Origin: Methylophaga sp.
GTDB lineage: Bacteria; Pseudomonadota; Gammaproteobacteria; Nitrosococcales; Methylophagaceae
DNA: 64,000 nucleotides
Direction of reading: 5' to 3'
Assembly (NCBI GenBank): GCA_002696735.1
Contig: NZSL01000008.1
Span: 434,001-498,000 of the forward strand
The notes under the pieces are model-generated. The model did not search any database. It saw only the letters and a program-made list of their open reading frames with translations, and was not told the origin of the DNA. Made by a program: the position numbers and the translations under genes. Positions 56,607-64,000 of this stretch are shown piece after piece (the stretch's first letter is position 1; each line of letters opens with the position of its first letter).

Positions 56607-57785
56607 CTACCCTTTTTTCATCATGTCACGGATACCACGGATTGCCTGCCGGGTACGGTGCTGATTCTCAATCAGTCCGAAACGCACATAGTCATCGCCA
56701 TATTCACCAAAACCAATGCCTGGCGATACAGCTACTTTAGCTTCTTTAAGCAATTTCTTACTGAACTCCAGCGAACCCATTTCACGGAATTGCTCAGGAA
56801 TTCTGGCCCAGACGAACATGGTCGCTTTGGGTTTTTCCACTGGCCAGCCAATCGCATTTAGCCCGTCACACAACACGTCACGACGTTGTTTATAGGTTTC
56901 GACAATTTCTGCCACACATTCCTGTGGACCATCCAGAGCCGTAATGGCGGCTACCTGAATCGGGGTAAACATGCCGTAATCCAGATAGGATTTCATACGG
57001 GCCAATGCCGCAACTAATGTTGGATTGCCTGACATAAAGCCTACGCGCCAGCCTGGCATATTGTAGGTTTTGGATAAGGTATAAAACTCAACCGCAACAT
57101 CTTTTGCGCCAGGGATTTGCAAAATTGACGGTGCTTTATAACCATCAAAGGTGATCTCACCATACGCCAAATCATGAATAACCCAAATCTGATGCTCTTT
57201 GGCAAAATCAACAACCCGCTGGAAGAAATCCAGATCAACGCACTGGGTGGTTGGATTGCCTGGGAAATTCAACACCAGCATTTTGGGTTTTGGCCATGAA
57301 TCTTTAACCGACTTTTCCAGCTCGGCAAAAAAATCAACATCCGGGGTTAGCGGTACATGACGAATATCCGCACCGGCAATCACAAAACCATAAGGATGAA
57401 TCGGATAAGCCGGGTTTGGCACTAAAACCGCATCGCCCGGGCCCACCGTTGCCAGCGCCAAATGCGCCAGGCCCTCTTTTGAACCAATAGTGACTATCGT
57501 TTCTGAGTCAGGATCCAATGTCACATCATATTTACGCTGATACCAGTCACAAATCGCTTTTCGCAGACGTGGAATACCTCTGGAAACAGAATATCGGTGG
57601 GTATCAGGACGCTGTGCCGCTTCGACGAGTTTTTCCACAATGTGCGCTGGTGCCGGTTTATCCGGATTCCCCATGCCAAAGTCGATAATATCTTCGCCGC
57701 GCGCACGCGCTTTTGCCTTCAAATCATTTACAATGTTGAAAACGTATGGCGGAAGACGCTTGATTCTGGGAAATTCGTCGTTCAA
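56607..57785 (-). CDS. alaC: Alanine transaminase-type PLP aminotransferase
   Basis: A 392-aa class I aminotransferase. G-M-G-N-P-D-K-P near residue 38, the N-x-P-x-N-P loop (L-N-F-P-G-N-P-T) and the PLP lysine in [12 protein letters not shown] are present. The sequence is closest in style to AlaC (YfdZ), making alanine from pyruvate; other 2-oxo acids cannot be excluded. It begins at TTG with AGGTG upstream. It sits upstream of hom and thrC, an arrangement common in gammaproteobacteria. Confidence 0.9.
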   Translation of the reverse strand: MNDEFPRIKRLPPYVFNIVNDLKAKARARGEDIIDFGMGNPDKPAPAHIVEKLVEAAQRPDTHRYSVSRGIPRLRKAICDWYQRKYDVTLDPDSETIVTIGSKEGLAHLALATVGPGDAVLVPNPAYPIHPYGFVIAGADIRHVPLTPDVDFFAELEKSVKDSWPKPKMLVLNFPGNPTTQCVDLDFFQRVVDFAKEHQIWVIHDLAYGEITFDGYKAPSILQIPGAKDVAVEFYTLSKTYNMPGWRVGFMSGNPTLVAALARMKSYLDYGMFTPIQVAAITALDGPQECVAEIVETYKQRRDVLCDGLNAIGWPVEKPKATMFVWARIPEQFREMGSLEFSKKLLKEAKVAVSPGIGFGEYGDDYVRFGLIENQHRTRQAIRGIRDMMKKG

Positions 57786-57879
57786 CTGAGCACCTGCTAT
57801 TAGCTAAAACGGTTGGCAAACCAAGCAAAATAACTGAAAATCATTCACACTTCAAATTGATTTAATATAGTGGATTAAT

Positions 57880-58722
57880 ATGAGTCAACAAGACCAATTG
57901 TACACGACGATCATTAATGATCTCCAAAAAGGAAAACTGGTACTGCCCACATTGCCTGAGGTTGCCCTCAAGGTTCGTGAAGTTGCCAACAATCCGGATG
58001 TCTCTGCAGCGCAGCTTGCTGAGGTCATTACGACCGATGCGGCCTTATCAACACGTTTGATAAAAGTCGCCAACAGTCCTCTATATAGAGGCAGGGTTGA
58101 GGTCGAATCGGTGCAGACGGCGGTCTCTCGACTGGGTATTCCGATGGTTCGTAACCTGGTGACCAGTCTGGTGATGGAACAGATGTTCCGTCCGACCAAT
58201 AAAAAGTTGGAAAAACGTATGCGAGACCTCTGGCAGCATAGTATCGAGGTCGCTGCCGCAAGTCAGGTCATTGCTTCCAAGCAGCCTAATATTGCGAATG
58301 ATGAAGCAATGCTGGCGGGGTTAATACATGAGATAGGTGCGCTGCCTATTCTGATGAAAGCCGCCGACACTCCTGAGTTGTTGGAAGATACCCGTCGTCT
58401 GGACACACTCATTGACAACCTTTATCCAAAAATCGGCGAAGCTATTTTGCGCAGCTGGGATTTTCCGGAAAATCTGATAACCGTCGCCGCTGAACATGCA
58501 AACCTTAATCGTAATAGTCAAAACGGCCCCGATCTGACTGACGTAGTTCAGGTAGCCAATTTACAAAGCTACTTTAATACCAGCAAAGCTTTGGATCCCA
58601 ACACGCGCGACAAGGTTCTCGCTTTCCGTAAACTGAATATTGATACGGGTATCAGTGTGGTTGAACTGGATGAAAACAGTGAAGAATATGCCGCTGCTCT
58701 GGCACTTTTCCAGAATATGTAA
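57880..58722 (+). CDS. HDOD-domain signalling protein
   Basis: A 280-aa cytoplasmic protein made of one HDOD domain (about residues 15-215; L-P-T-L-P-E-V-A, A-E-V-I-T-T-D-A-A-L-S-T-R-L-I-K-V-A-N-S-P). The metal-binding His/Asp of true HD phosphohydrolases are missing, as normal for HDOD, so it probably acts by protein contacts in stress or c-di-GMP-related signalling. It is single and followed by a bidirectional terminator. Confidence 0.9.
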   Translation: MSQQDQLYTTIINDLQKGKLVLPTLPEVALKVREVANNPDVSAAQLAEVITTDAALSTRLIKVANSPLYRGRVEVESVQTAVSRLGIPMVRNLVTSLVMEQMFRPTNKKLEKRMRDLWQHSIEVAAASQVIASKQPNIANDEAMLAGLIHEIGALPILMKAADTPELLEDTRRLDTLIDNLYPKIGEAILRSWDFPENLITVAAEHANLNRNSQNGPDLTDVVQVANLQSYFNTSKALDPNTRDKVLAFRKLNIDTGISVVELDENSEEYAAALALFQNM

Positions 58723-58745
58723 AAACAAATCTGCAGCAGATTATT

Positions 58746-58775
58746 AAAAAGGCTATCTTCGGATAGCTTTTTTTA
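58746..58775. terminator. Bidirectional terminator with UUCG loop
   Basis: GCTATC-TTCG-GATAGC (58752-58767) flanked by A-run and T-run. The T-run serves the HDOD gene on the plus strand, and the A-run gives a T-tail for the VOC gene on the minus strand. The UUCG tetraloop makes it very stable. Confidence 0.92.
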
Positions 58776-59186
58776 AGGCAAAAAATCTGGATTCCATACA
58801 ATTTCCCATAAATGGCTATCCGGATCCTGAAAATAACCGGCATAACCACCCCAAAATGTTTTTTGTGGGGACTTTACTATCGTGGCACCTGCCATAGATG
58901 CCTGCTGCATGATGGCATCCACATCAGTTTCATTAAGAACATTGTGAGCAAGACTCATCGCTGTCGCTGTTGCAGTTAACGGTAATCCGGCATCTGCCGC
59001 CAGACTTTGTCGCGGCCATAAAGCAAGTTTCAAACCTGGCTGCAAATCAAAAAATGCCACCGTACCCTGGGCAAACTCTTCCCCAATAATGCCTTCGGTA
59101 TGCAGCCCCATGCCGTCCTGGTAAAACCTGATGGATCGGTGTAAATCATCAACTCCCAGTGTAATCATTGAAATATAGGGCTTCAT
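58773..59186 (-). CDS. VOC (glyoxalase/bleomycin-resistance) family protein
   Basis: A 137-aa protein with two beta-alpha-beta-beta-beta modules (I-S-M-I-T-L-G-V-D-D-L-x-R-S-I-R-F-Y and G-Y-F-Q-D-P-D-S-H-L-W-E-I-V). The D-P-D-x-x-x-W-E-I ending is typical; a metal-binding Glu is at E-I. Substrate unknown. AAAGGAG precedes the ATG. It follows the alkyltransferase-like gene by 23 nt on the same strand. Confidence 0.88.
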   Translation of the reverse strand: MKPYISMITLGVDDLHRSIRFYQDGMGLHTEGIIGEEFAQGTVAFFDLQPGLKLALWPRQSLAADAGLPLTATATAMSLAHNVLNETDVDAIMQQASMAGATIVKSPQKTFWGGYAGYFQDPDSHLWEIVWNPDFLP

Positions 59187-59209
59187 CTATCTGCTCCTTT
59201 GGCGCTTAA

Positions 59210-59512
59210 TCATTTCCAACCATAAACCGATAATCTGATTCGTTTTCCCTGAAACTGAACACCTTCATATTGCAGTAAAGCTTTCTGCTGCTGATAAGCT
59301 TCGCTGTTCGGCGGAAAAGAAATTTCCCCTTGCGCATTGATTACCCGGTGCCATGGTAAAGAGGAATCTTCTGGTAATTTTTTTAAGCTACTGCCCACAT
59401 AGCGCGCATAACCAGGATAACCACATTGTTTGGCTATCTGTCCATAGGTCATCACTTTGCCTATGGGGATGGCAGCAACCACTTGCCAAATTATTTCATC
59501 CAGTTCAGACAT
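59210..59512 (-). CDS. Alkyltransferase-like protein (ATL)
   Basis: A 100-aa protein of the O6-alkylguanine-DNA alkyltransferase family in which the active-site P-C-H-R-V is replaced by P-W-H-R-V. It therefore cannot transfer alkyl groups; characterised ATL proteins bind alkylated DNA and flag it for nucleotide-excision repair. Helix-turn-helix G-x-V-M-T-Y-G-Q-I-A and the Arg finger R-Y-V-G-S are kept. It forms a pair with the VOC gene downstream. Confidence 0.9.
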   Translation of the reverse strand: MSELDEIIWQVVAAIPIGKVMTYGQIAKQCGYPGYARYVGSSLKKLPEDSSLPWHRVINAQGEISFPPNSEAYQQQKALLQYEGVQFQGKRIRLSVYGWK

Positions 59513-59532
59513 GCATTTTCTACATAGCCATC

Positions 59533-59569
59533 TTCACAACCATCGGCTTTTCAAGCCGATGAATGTGAA
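59533..59569. repeat. Long imperfect hairpin between doxX and the ATL gene
   Basis: CATCGGCTT (59541-59549) pairs with AAGCCGATG (59553-59561), extended outside a small bulge by TTCACA/TGTGAA. There is no T-run on the minus strand, so it is a poor terminator. It may be a solitary repetitive-palindrome-type element or an mRNA processing site. Confidence 0.5.
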
Positions 59570-59597
59570 AATGTTGTTATCGCGATAATAATGGATG

Positions 59598-59993
59598 TTA
59601 AGGGTTACGCTTGACGAGATTATCAACACTCCATGCACCGCCACCCGCAACAAACAGATATAAAAAGATAAAGCTGAACAAAGCGGCTAATTCACCATTA
59701 TTTAATAAAGGCCAAAATCCCTGAGGGGAATGAGCGATAAAATACGCTACCGCCATCTGGCCTGACAAAATAAAGGCTACCGGTCTGGTGAACAAGCCAA
59801 TAAGGATTAAAAAACCACCGACAAGTTCAAGCACGCCGGCCACACCAGACAGGGTAAATAAATCAAACTCATTCCGCTGGGGGGCTGGGTAACCAAATAA
59901 CTTTTGACCACCATGCTGCATAAACATAAAAGCTGTGACGATGCGTAAGATGCTCAACACACGTGGTTGCCACGCTATAAAAAAGTTTTCCAT
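59598..59993 (-). CDS. DoxX family membrane protein
   Basis: A 131-aa inner-membrane protein with four helices and the DoxX signature (R-I-V-T-A-F-M-F-M-Q-H-G-G-Q-K-L-F-G, then E-L-V-G-G-F-L-I-L-I-G-L-F-T-R). Family members are linked to oxidative stress or quinone-related oxidoreductases. AAGGAG precedes the ATG. No partner enzyme is obvious next to it. Confidence 0.87.
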   Translation of the reverse strand: MENFFIAWQPRVLSILRIVTAFMFMQHGGQKLFGYPAPQRNEFDLFTLSGVAGVLELVGGFLILIGLFTRPVAFILSGQMAVAYFIAHSPQGFWPLLNNGELAALFSFIFLYLFVAGGGAWSVDNLVKRNP

Positions 59994-60157
59994 TGCTCTC
60001 TCTCCTTAGACTGAATTAATAGTTAAATTATTGATTATAGGTATAAAACGTTTAATAGTTCTTCGACAGAACTCAGAGGATGTTAGCAGTAATTCTGACA
60101 AAATACACAGCGAGCCGAAGTCTATAAACATCCTTTTAATCGACTGGCTTAGCGGTT

Positions 60158-61144
60158 TTAATGTTTAATCAACACTGTTAATAGCTTCATCGTGGCTTTT
60201 TCATCCAGGCTGAGATATTTGCCTCGATAGCGTTTGAACTGACGGCGAAAATAATCCAGTGTACGACCACTTTCATACTGCAAAATCACTTGCGGATGGA
60301 TGTAATTACTGCGACATACGGCGGGTGTATTGCCAAGCCTGTCAGCAACGTTTTTCACTGCTTCGACAATATTACTTTTGCTGAGCTTTTCATTTTCAGC
60401 TGGCCCCAATTTATCCAGAGCTACCGCCATCAAAACTGTTCCTGCCCAGGTACGAAAATCCTTAGCACTAAAATCCTCCCCCATCACATCGGAGATGTAC
60501 TGGTTCAAATCCTGTGCCGTTATTTTTTTACGGCTTTTATCGGGTAGGGTAATATCAAATAATTCATAACCGGACATATTCTCCAGCGCTATCAGCACCT
60601 CACGTACCTGTTCATCAGTCACTGTGCGAAACTGCTGCTGATGACTTTTACCTTCATAGTCGAACTCCACACGATCATCCTTAATGGTCATATGCTTGGC
60701 CCGTAACGTCGTCAAACCGTATGTCTGATTCTGTCGGGTATAGCTGGCACTGCCGGGACGAAAAAAAGCGTCATCCAACATACGTGTCATGCAGGCTAAA
60801 ACAGAGGTCTGATCAATTGGTCTTCGTTGAATATGTTGGCCGGTTACCCGCCGCATGGTTTCCAGCTGTTCAGCAAAACGTAAAATGCGTTTGAATTTTT
60901 GCTCACTGGCAGTTTCAACCCAGTCCGGGTTGTAGATATATTGTTTGCGACCTTCTTTATCCCGGCCGGTCACCAGTACCTTGGCATCACGATCCTGCTG
61001 GATTTCCACTTCCCGCCATGCCGGCGGAATGGCCAGACTTTTTATCCAGCGTTTTAAAGCAGCATTTTTAACAGTTTTGCCATTGGCATAACAATAACTG
61101 AACGTTTTGCCATGGGGTTTTCTGTAAATGACCGGATTGCTCAT
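60158..61144 (-). CDS. Poxvirus-type DNA topoisomerase IB
   Basis: A 328-aa type IB topoisomerase that relaxes supercoils through a 3'-phosphotyrosine. The N-terminal domain (P-P-A-W-R-E-V-x-I, R-D-x-K-G-R-K-Q-Y-I-Y) and catalytic domain (A-K-D-F-R-T-W-A-G-T, then the tyrosine in S-N-Y-I-H-P) are complete. Bacterial members are scattered and probably acquired by transfer; this one has normal-looking codon use. Not in an operon. Confidence 0.92.
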   Translation of the reverse strand: MSNPVIYRKPHGKTFSYCYANGKTVKNAALKRWIKSLAIPPAWREVEIQQDRDAKVLVTGRDKEGRKQYIYNPDWVETASEQKFKRILRFAEQLETMRRVTGQHIQRRPIDQTSVLACMTRMLDDAFFRPGSASYTRQNQTYGLTTLRAKHMTIKDDRVEFDYEGKSHQQQFRTVTDEQVREVLIALENMSGYELFDITLPDKSRKKITAQDLNQYISDVMGEDFSAKDFRTWAGTVLMAVALDKLGPAENEKLSKSNIVEAVKNVADRLGNTPAVCRSNYIHPQVILQYESGRTLDYFRRQFKRYRGKYLSLDEKATMKLLTVLIKH

Positions 61145-61246
61145 AATAACTCCACATCCGTAAGACGAAATTCGGCGCTATCATGGCATGAGATGATGAC
61201 TTATGACTTTAATGCAGATTATGTCAGTCTGGTCAGCGGCTATAAC

Positions 61247-62083
61247 TTATTGGGCTACCAATACTTCACTTTTATAAAAAGCCCCACTATCAACCGCTAA
61301 TGCATTAACCAATTTAGGCAGTAACTGGCTCATGGTATCGATTAGTTGCCAGGGCGGATTAATGACTATCATGCCCGATGAAGTCATACCGCGTTCAGCT
61401 GAATCCGCGGTAATGGCCAGCTCGAAACGTTGAATATTTTTGATGCCACTCTTGATAAAGTGTTTTTCCAATCGGCTAATTCGGCTACGTTCCACTACCG
61501 GATACCAGATTGCATAAGTACCGGTAGGGAATTTTGCATAAGCTTTTTCAATGGTCTGAAATACTAAATCGTAATCCGATTTGATTTCGTAAGATGGATC
61601 AATCAACACCAGTCCACGTCTTGATACAGGCGGTAATAAAGACAATAGGCCTTTTAAACCATCCTCACGCATAACCCGAACCCGCTTAACCTTCTGGGTA
61701 TTTTGCAGTAACAGACCCGCATCATCCGGATGTAACTCATATAACCAGGCTCGATCCTGACGCCGCATACAGTGCATGGCGATAAATGGGGAACCCGGAT
61801 AATATTCCAGCGGTTTTCCAGTATTAACTGCGTCAATTACAGCAAAATATGCAGCCAGTTCCGGCCAGTCAGAACGGGTTAATTTAGCAATACCATTTTG
61901 ATATTCCTGCAGTTTTTCTGCATGAGCCGAAGCCAGATGATAAAGTCCCGCACCAGCATGGGTATCTATGTAATCAAAGGCTTTATCTTTTTTTCCAAGG
62001 TGCTGCAAAATTTCAATCAGCACGATATGTTTAAGCACATCGGCAAAATTGCCGGCATGAAATGAGTGGCGGTAGCTTAACAA
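61247..62083 (-). CDS. rlmJ: 23S rRNA (adenine2030-N6)-methyltransferase
   Basis: SAM-dependent methyltransferase of 278 aa. M-L-S-Y-R-H-S-F-H-A-G-N-F-A-D-V-L-K-H at the start and the catalytic D-P-S-Y (V-L-I-D-P-S-Y-E) match RlmJ; D-P-P-Y/D-P-S-Y is the N6-adenine motif. Translation starts at TTG, supported by AGGA 6-7 nt upstream and by homology of the very first residues. Monocistronic. Confidence 0.93.
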   Translation of the reverse strand: MLSYRHSFHAGNFADVLKHIVLIEILQHLGKKDKAFDYIDTHAGAGLYHLASAHAEKLQEYQNGIAKLTRSDWPELAAYFAVIDAVNTGKPLEYYPGSPFIAMHCMRRQDRAWLYELHPDDAGLLLQNTQKVKRVRVMREDGLKGLLSLLPPVSRRGLVLIDPSYEIKSDYDLVFQTIEKAYAKFPTGTYAIWYPVVERSRISRLEKHFIKSGIKNIQRFELAITADSAERGMTSSGMIVINPPWQLIDTMSQLLPKLVNALAVDSGAFYKSEVLVAQ

Positions 62084-62218
62084 GATAAATCCTGATTACA
62101 TATGGAGGGATTTGATAAATAAGTAGCAGCAAATTACGCCTACTTAGCTGATTTAGCAAAACAAACTTTGAGTGACGTGTAGAGTCGTTGTTAACTCAAT
62201 TTACAGAACGGGATTGGT

Positions 62219-62626
62219 TTACTCTAAAGCGGCTCGATCCGATGGATGATTAATACCATCATTCACCCTTACCTCTCCCAACTCGAAAGGATTCACACCA
62301 TCCAAACAGGCCAGATTAAAGCCATAGAGTTCAGGATTCGCTCTGGTTTGATGATGCGTATAAATCCCACAAACTGAACAAAAATAATGCTTAGCAGTGA
62401 TGGTATTGAACTGATAGAGAGTAAGCTTATCGGCGCCTTTGGTGATTTTCAGGTTAGCAAGCGGAACATAAGCCGCAATGGCGCCCTTTCTCCAGCACAT
62501 GGAACAATCACAGCGACGAGGATCATTTATTCCGTTTGGCAAATGCACAACAAACTCAACCTCCCCACAATGGCAACTGCCTTTATGGTGAGGCTGAATT
62601 TGGGTGTTTCCTATTTTAGTGATCAT
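62219..62626 (-). CDS. GFA-family zinc protein
   Basis: A 135-aa protein with the Mss4-like fold of glutathione-dependent formaldehyde-activating enzymes. The metal-binding cysteines are present: G-S-C-H-C-G near residue 19, C-D-C-S-x-C (38-43) and C-S-V-C-G near 83. The name comes from Gfa, which was claimed to join formaldehyde and glutathione; most homologues are untested. In a possible methylotroph a formaldehyde link would be attractive but unproven. Confidence 0.85.
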   Translation of the reverse strand: MITKIGNTQIQPHHKGSCHCGEVEFVVHLPNGINDPRRCDCSMCWRKGAIAAYVPLANLKITKGADKLTLYQFNTITAKHYFCSVCGIYTHHQTRANPELYGFNLACLDGVNPFELGEVRVNDGINHPSDRAALE

Positions 62627-62651
62627 TGCATTGCTGGCGCTTGTTTAATGT

Positions 62652-63755
62652 TTAACTATCTGGAGCATGATAACGCGATAACCAATGTGCATAAGGTGCA
62701 GGTAACACCCAGGCTGGATCTTCAATTTTTAAGGTTTTAGCTGCATGGTACGGCCAGTGAGGATTAGCTAAATGCGCACGTCCCACCATGACCAAATCCA
62801 TTTGTTTATCCGTAATTACCTGGTTCACCGTGTTAGGTTCATCAATTCCCCAGGCAGAAGCAACTGGAATGTCAGCTTCACGACGCACACGTTCAGCAAT
62901 CGGTGCTAACAAAGCTGGTCCCCACGGAATATCCGCATCAGGAGTTGAAAACCCTATACTAACGCTAAGCATATCCAGACCGGATTGTTTGAATTGCCGG
63001 GTTAGATGAATTGACTCACTTAATGTTTCTTCATCACGACCATCATATTCAATCACGCCAAAGCGGGCAGTTAAGGGCAGATTTTCCGGCCAGACTTCAC
63101 GCACGGCTTGTAAAGTTTCCAGTAAAAATCGGCTACGACCAGCCAAATCGCCACCGTATTGATCATCGCGTTTATTAGAGTGGATTGAAAAAAAGCTTTG
63201 TGCCAGATAGCCATGAGCAAAATGCAGTTCCAGCCATTCAAATCCGGCTTTTTTGGCACGTTTGGCAGCAGCGACAAAGTCAGCTTTAACCCGTTCTATA
63301 TCTTCCAGCGTCATTGCCTGAGGTACTTTCGGCAAATTAGCACCAAATGCCACAGCAGAAGGCGCTATGGTTTGCCAACTTTGTGGATCACTGTCAGCAA
63401 GATGATCATCGCCTTCCCAAGGACGATTGGCGCTAGCTTTACGACCAGCATGTGCAATCTGAATACCAGCACAAGCACCGGCTTTTTTAATAGCCGAAGC
63501 AATTTTTGCCATGCCTTCCGCTTGGGCATCATTCCATATGCCAGTGCATCCTGGAGTAATTCTTCCTTCGGGGCTGACTGCGGTGGCTTCAACAATCACC
63601 AGACCCGCACCACCGCGTGCTAATTGAGTGTAATGCGCCAGATGCCAATCATTGGTATGGCCGTCATCGGCACTGTATTGGCACATCGGTGGAACCGCAA
63701 TACGATTGCGTAACGTTATATCTTTCAGTGAAAACTCAGTAAACAATGCTGTCAT
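62652..63755 (-). CDS. Old yellow enzyme-type NADH:flavin oxidoreductase
   Basis: A 367-aa FMN TIM-barrel ene-reductase. P-P-M-C-Q-Y-S (Cys at residue 25, the redox-tuning Cys of YqjM/XenA-type enzymes), Q-I-A-H-A-G-R-K-A, E-L-H-F-A-H-G-Y-L with the substrate-binding His, and the phosphate-binding V-G-R-A-H-L-A-N-P are visible. Reduces activated alkenes or nitro compounds in vitro; the natural substrate is unknown. The next gene upstream (SDR) is about 80 bp away on the same strand. Confidence 0.9.
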   Translation of the reverse strand: MTALFTEFSLKDITLRNRIAVPPMCQYSADDGHTNDWHLAHYTQLARGGAGLVIVEATAVSPEGRITPGCTGIWNDAQAEGMAKIASAIKKAGACAGIQIAHAGRKASANRPWEGDDHLADSDPQSWQTIAPSAVAFGANLPKVPQAMTLEDIERVKADFVAAAKRAKKAGFEWLELHFAHGYLAQSFFSIHSNKRDDQYGGDLAGRSRFLLETLQAVREVWPENLPLTARFGVIEYDGRDEETLSESIHLTRQFKQSGLDMLSVSIGFSTPDADIPWGPALLAPIAERVRREADIPVASAWGIDEPNTVNQVITDKQMDLVMVGRAHLANPHWPYHAAKTLKIEDPAWVLPAPYAHWLSRYHAPDS

Positions 63756-63834
63756 AAAAATCTCTTGTTAAAGAATAAAATTCAAAAATATTTCTAGGGC
63801 TGGATTTTGAAACTGTGAGAAATCGGATAAATTT

Positions 63835-64000
63835 TTAAAAAGCGCTTTTGATAACCCCGCCATCCACTCTAACTGCCGCACCGGTTGTGGCTGAAGCCAA
63901 TGGGCTGGAGAGATAACAGACCATTGAGGCCACTTCTTCAGTGGTCGCAAAACGTTTAATCAAAGAAGTTGGTCTGACGTGTTCAAAAAAGTCTTTTTCA
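63835..64000 (-). CDS. SDR-family oxidoreductase, C-terminal part only
   Basis: The window ends inside this gene; only about 55 codons and the stop are visible. The sequence T-S-L-I-K-R-F-A-T-T-E-E-V-A-S-M-V and then L-S-S-P-L-A-S-A-T-T-G-A and V-D-G-G matches the C-terminal end of classical short-chain dehydrogenases. The NAD(P)-binding part and active site lie beyond the window. Same strand as the old yellow enzyme gene; possibly co-transcribed. Confidence 0.85.
   Translation of the reverse strand, partial: EKDFFEHVRPTSLIKRFATTEEVASMVCYLSSPLASATTGAAVRVDGGVIKSAF

Overview
The window looks like chromosomal core DNA of a free-living gammaproteobacterium. The gmk-rpoZ-spoT-ridA-recG-ubiC-ubiA block, the bioB-F-H-C-D operon with bioH inside it, rph-rdgB-hemW, alaC-hom-thrC, rlmJ and egtBD all point that way. 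A marine methylotroph-like lineage such as Methylophaga would fit, but that is a guess from gene content and not a demonstration. Coding density is high, both strands are used, and I saw no tRNA, rRNA, CRISPR array, prophage or intact transposase.

Layout. 0-0.5 kb: a 423-bp MITE-like element with 26-bp terminal inverted repeats and a TA target duplication. 0.5-5.1 kb: a small lipoprotein, a secreted HPAH-repeat protein, leuA, a divergent Lrp-type regulator and a PPK2 kinase. 5.2-7.5 kb: egtB-egtD for ergothioneine. 7.6-16.9 kb: mostly membrane and envelope genes, namely a 23-aa membrane peptide, a DUF-type membrane protein, a ZIP metal transporter, a Vgb-like propeller, a VTT protein, a fusion of a phosphoesterase-like domain to a GT4 glycosyltransferase, ExoD, a BASS/ACR3-like transporter and an MscS channel. 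17.2-20 kb: a PIN-PhoH ATPase, a PilZ-domain protein and a GST. 20-24.7 kb: the biotin operon on the minus strand. 24.7-28.8 kb, plus strand: comF, a diguanylate cyclase, then a DUF1538 / PII-like / CBS cassette. 28.8-36.7 kb, minus strand: a frameshifted DUF4124-nuclease gene, then ubiA, ubiC, recG, ridA, spoT, rpoZ and gmk. 37-40.8 kb: a Fur-box-preceded ferric-iron ABC transporter. 40.9-48.2 kb: a VPLPA sorting-tail protein, a 1521-aa CheB-CheR-PAS-GGDEF-EAL protein with a LOV-like PAS, and a 7TMR-DISM diguanylate cyclase. 48.3-53.6 kb: a FadL-type porin, yicC, rph, rdgB, hemW and a small secreted protein. 53.6-57.8 kb: thrC, hom and alaC with a membrane protein. 57.9-64 kb: an HDOD protein, a VOC protein, an alkyltransferase-like protein, DoxX, topoisomerase IB, rlmJ, a GFA-family protein, an old yellow enzyme and the 3' end of an SDR gene.

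How it works together. Cyclic-di-GMP signalling is dense: one PilZ receptor, two stand-alone cyclases and one giant hybrid sensor with both GGDEF and EAL. Stringent response (spoT, rpoZ, gmk), iron uptake and amino-acid/biotin synthesis are ordinary housekeeping. The best candidates for something little described are the glycosyltransferase fused to a phosphoesterase fold that has lost its metal ligands, the DUF1538-PII-CBS cassette, the hybrid CheB/CheR protein with a LOV-like domain, and the HPAH-repeat secreted protein.
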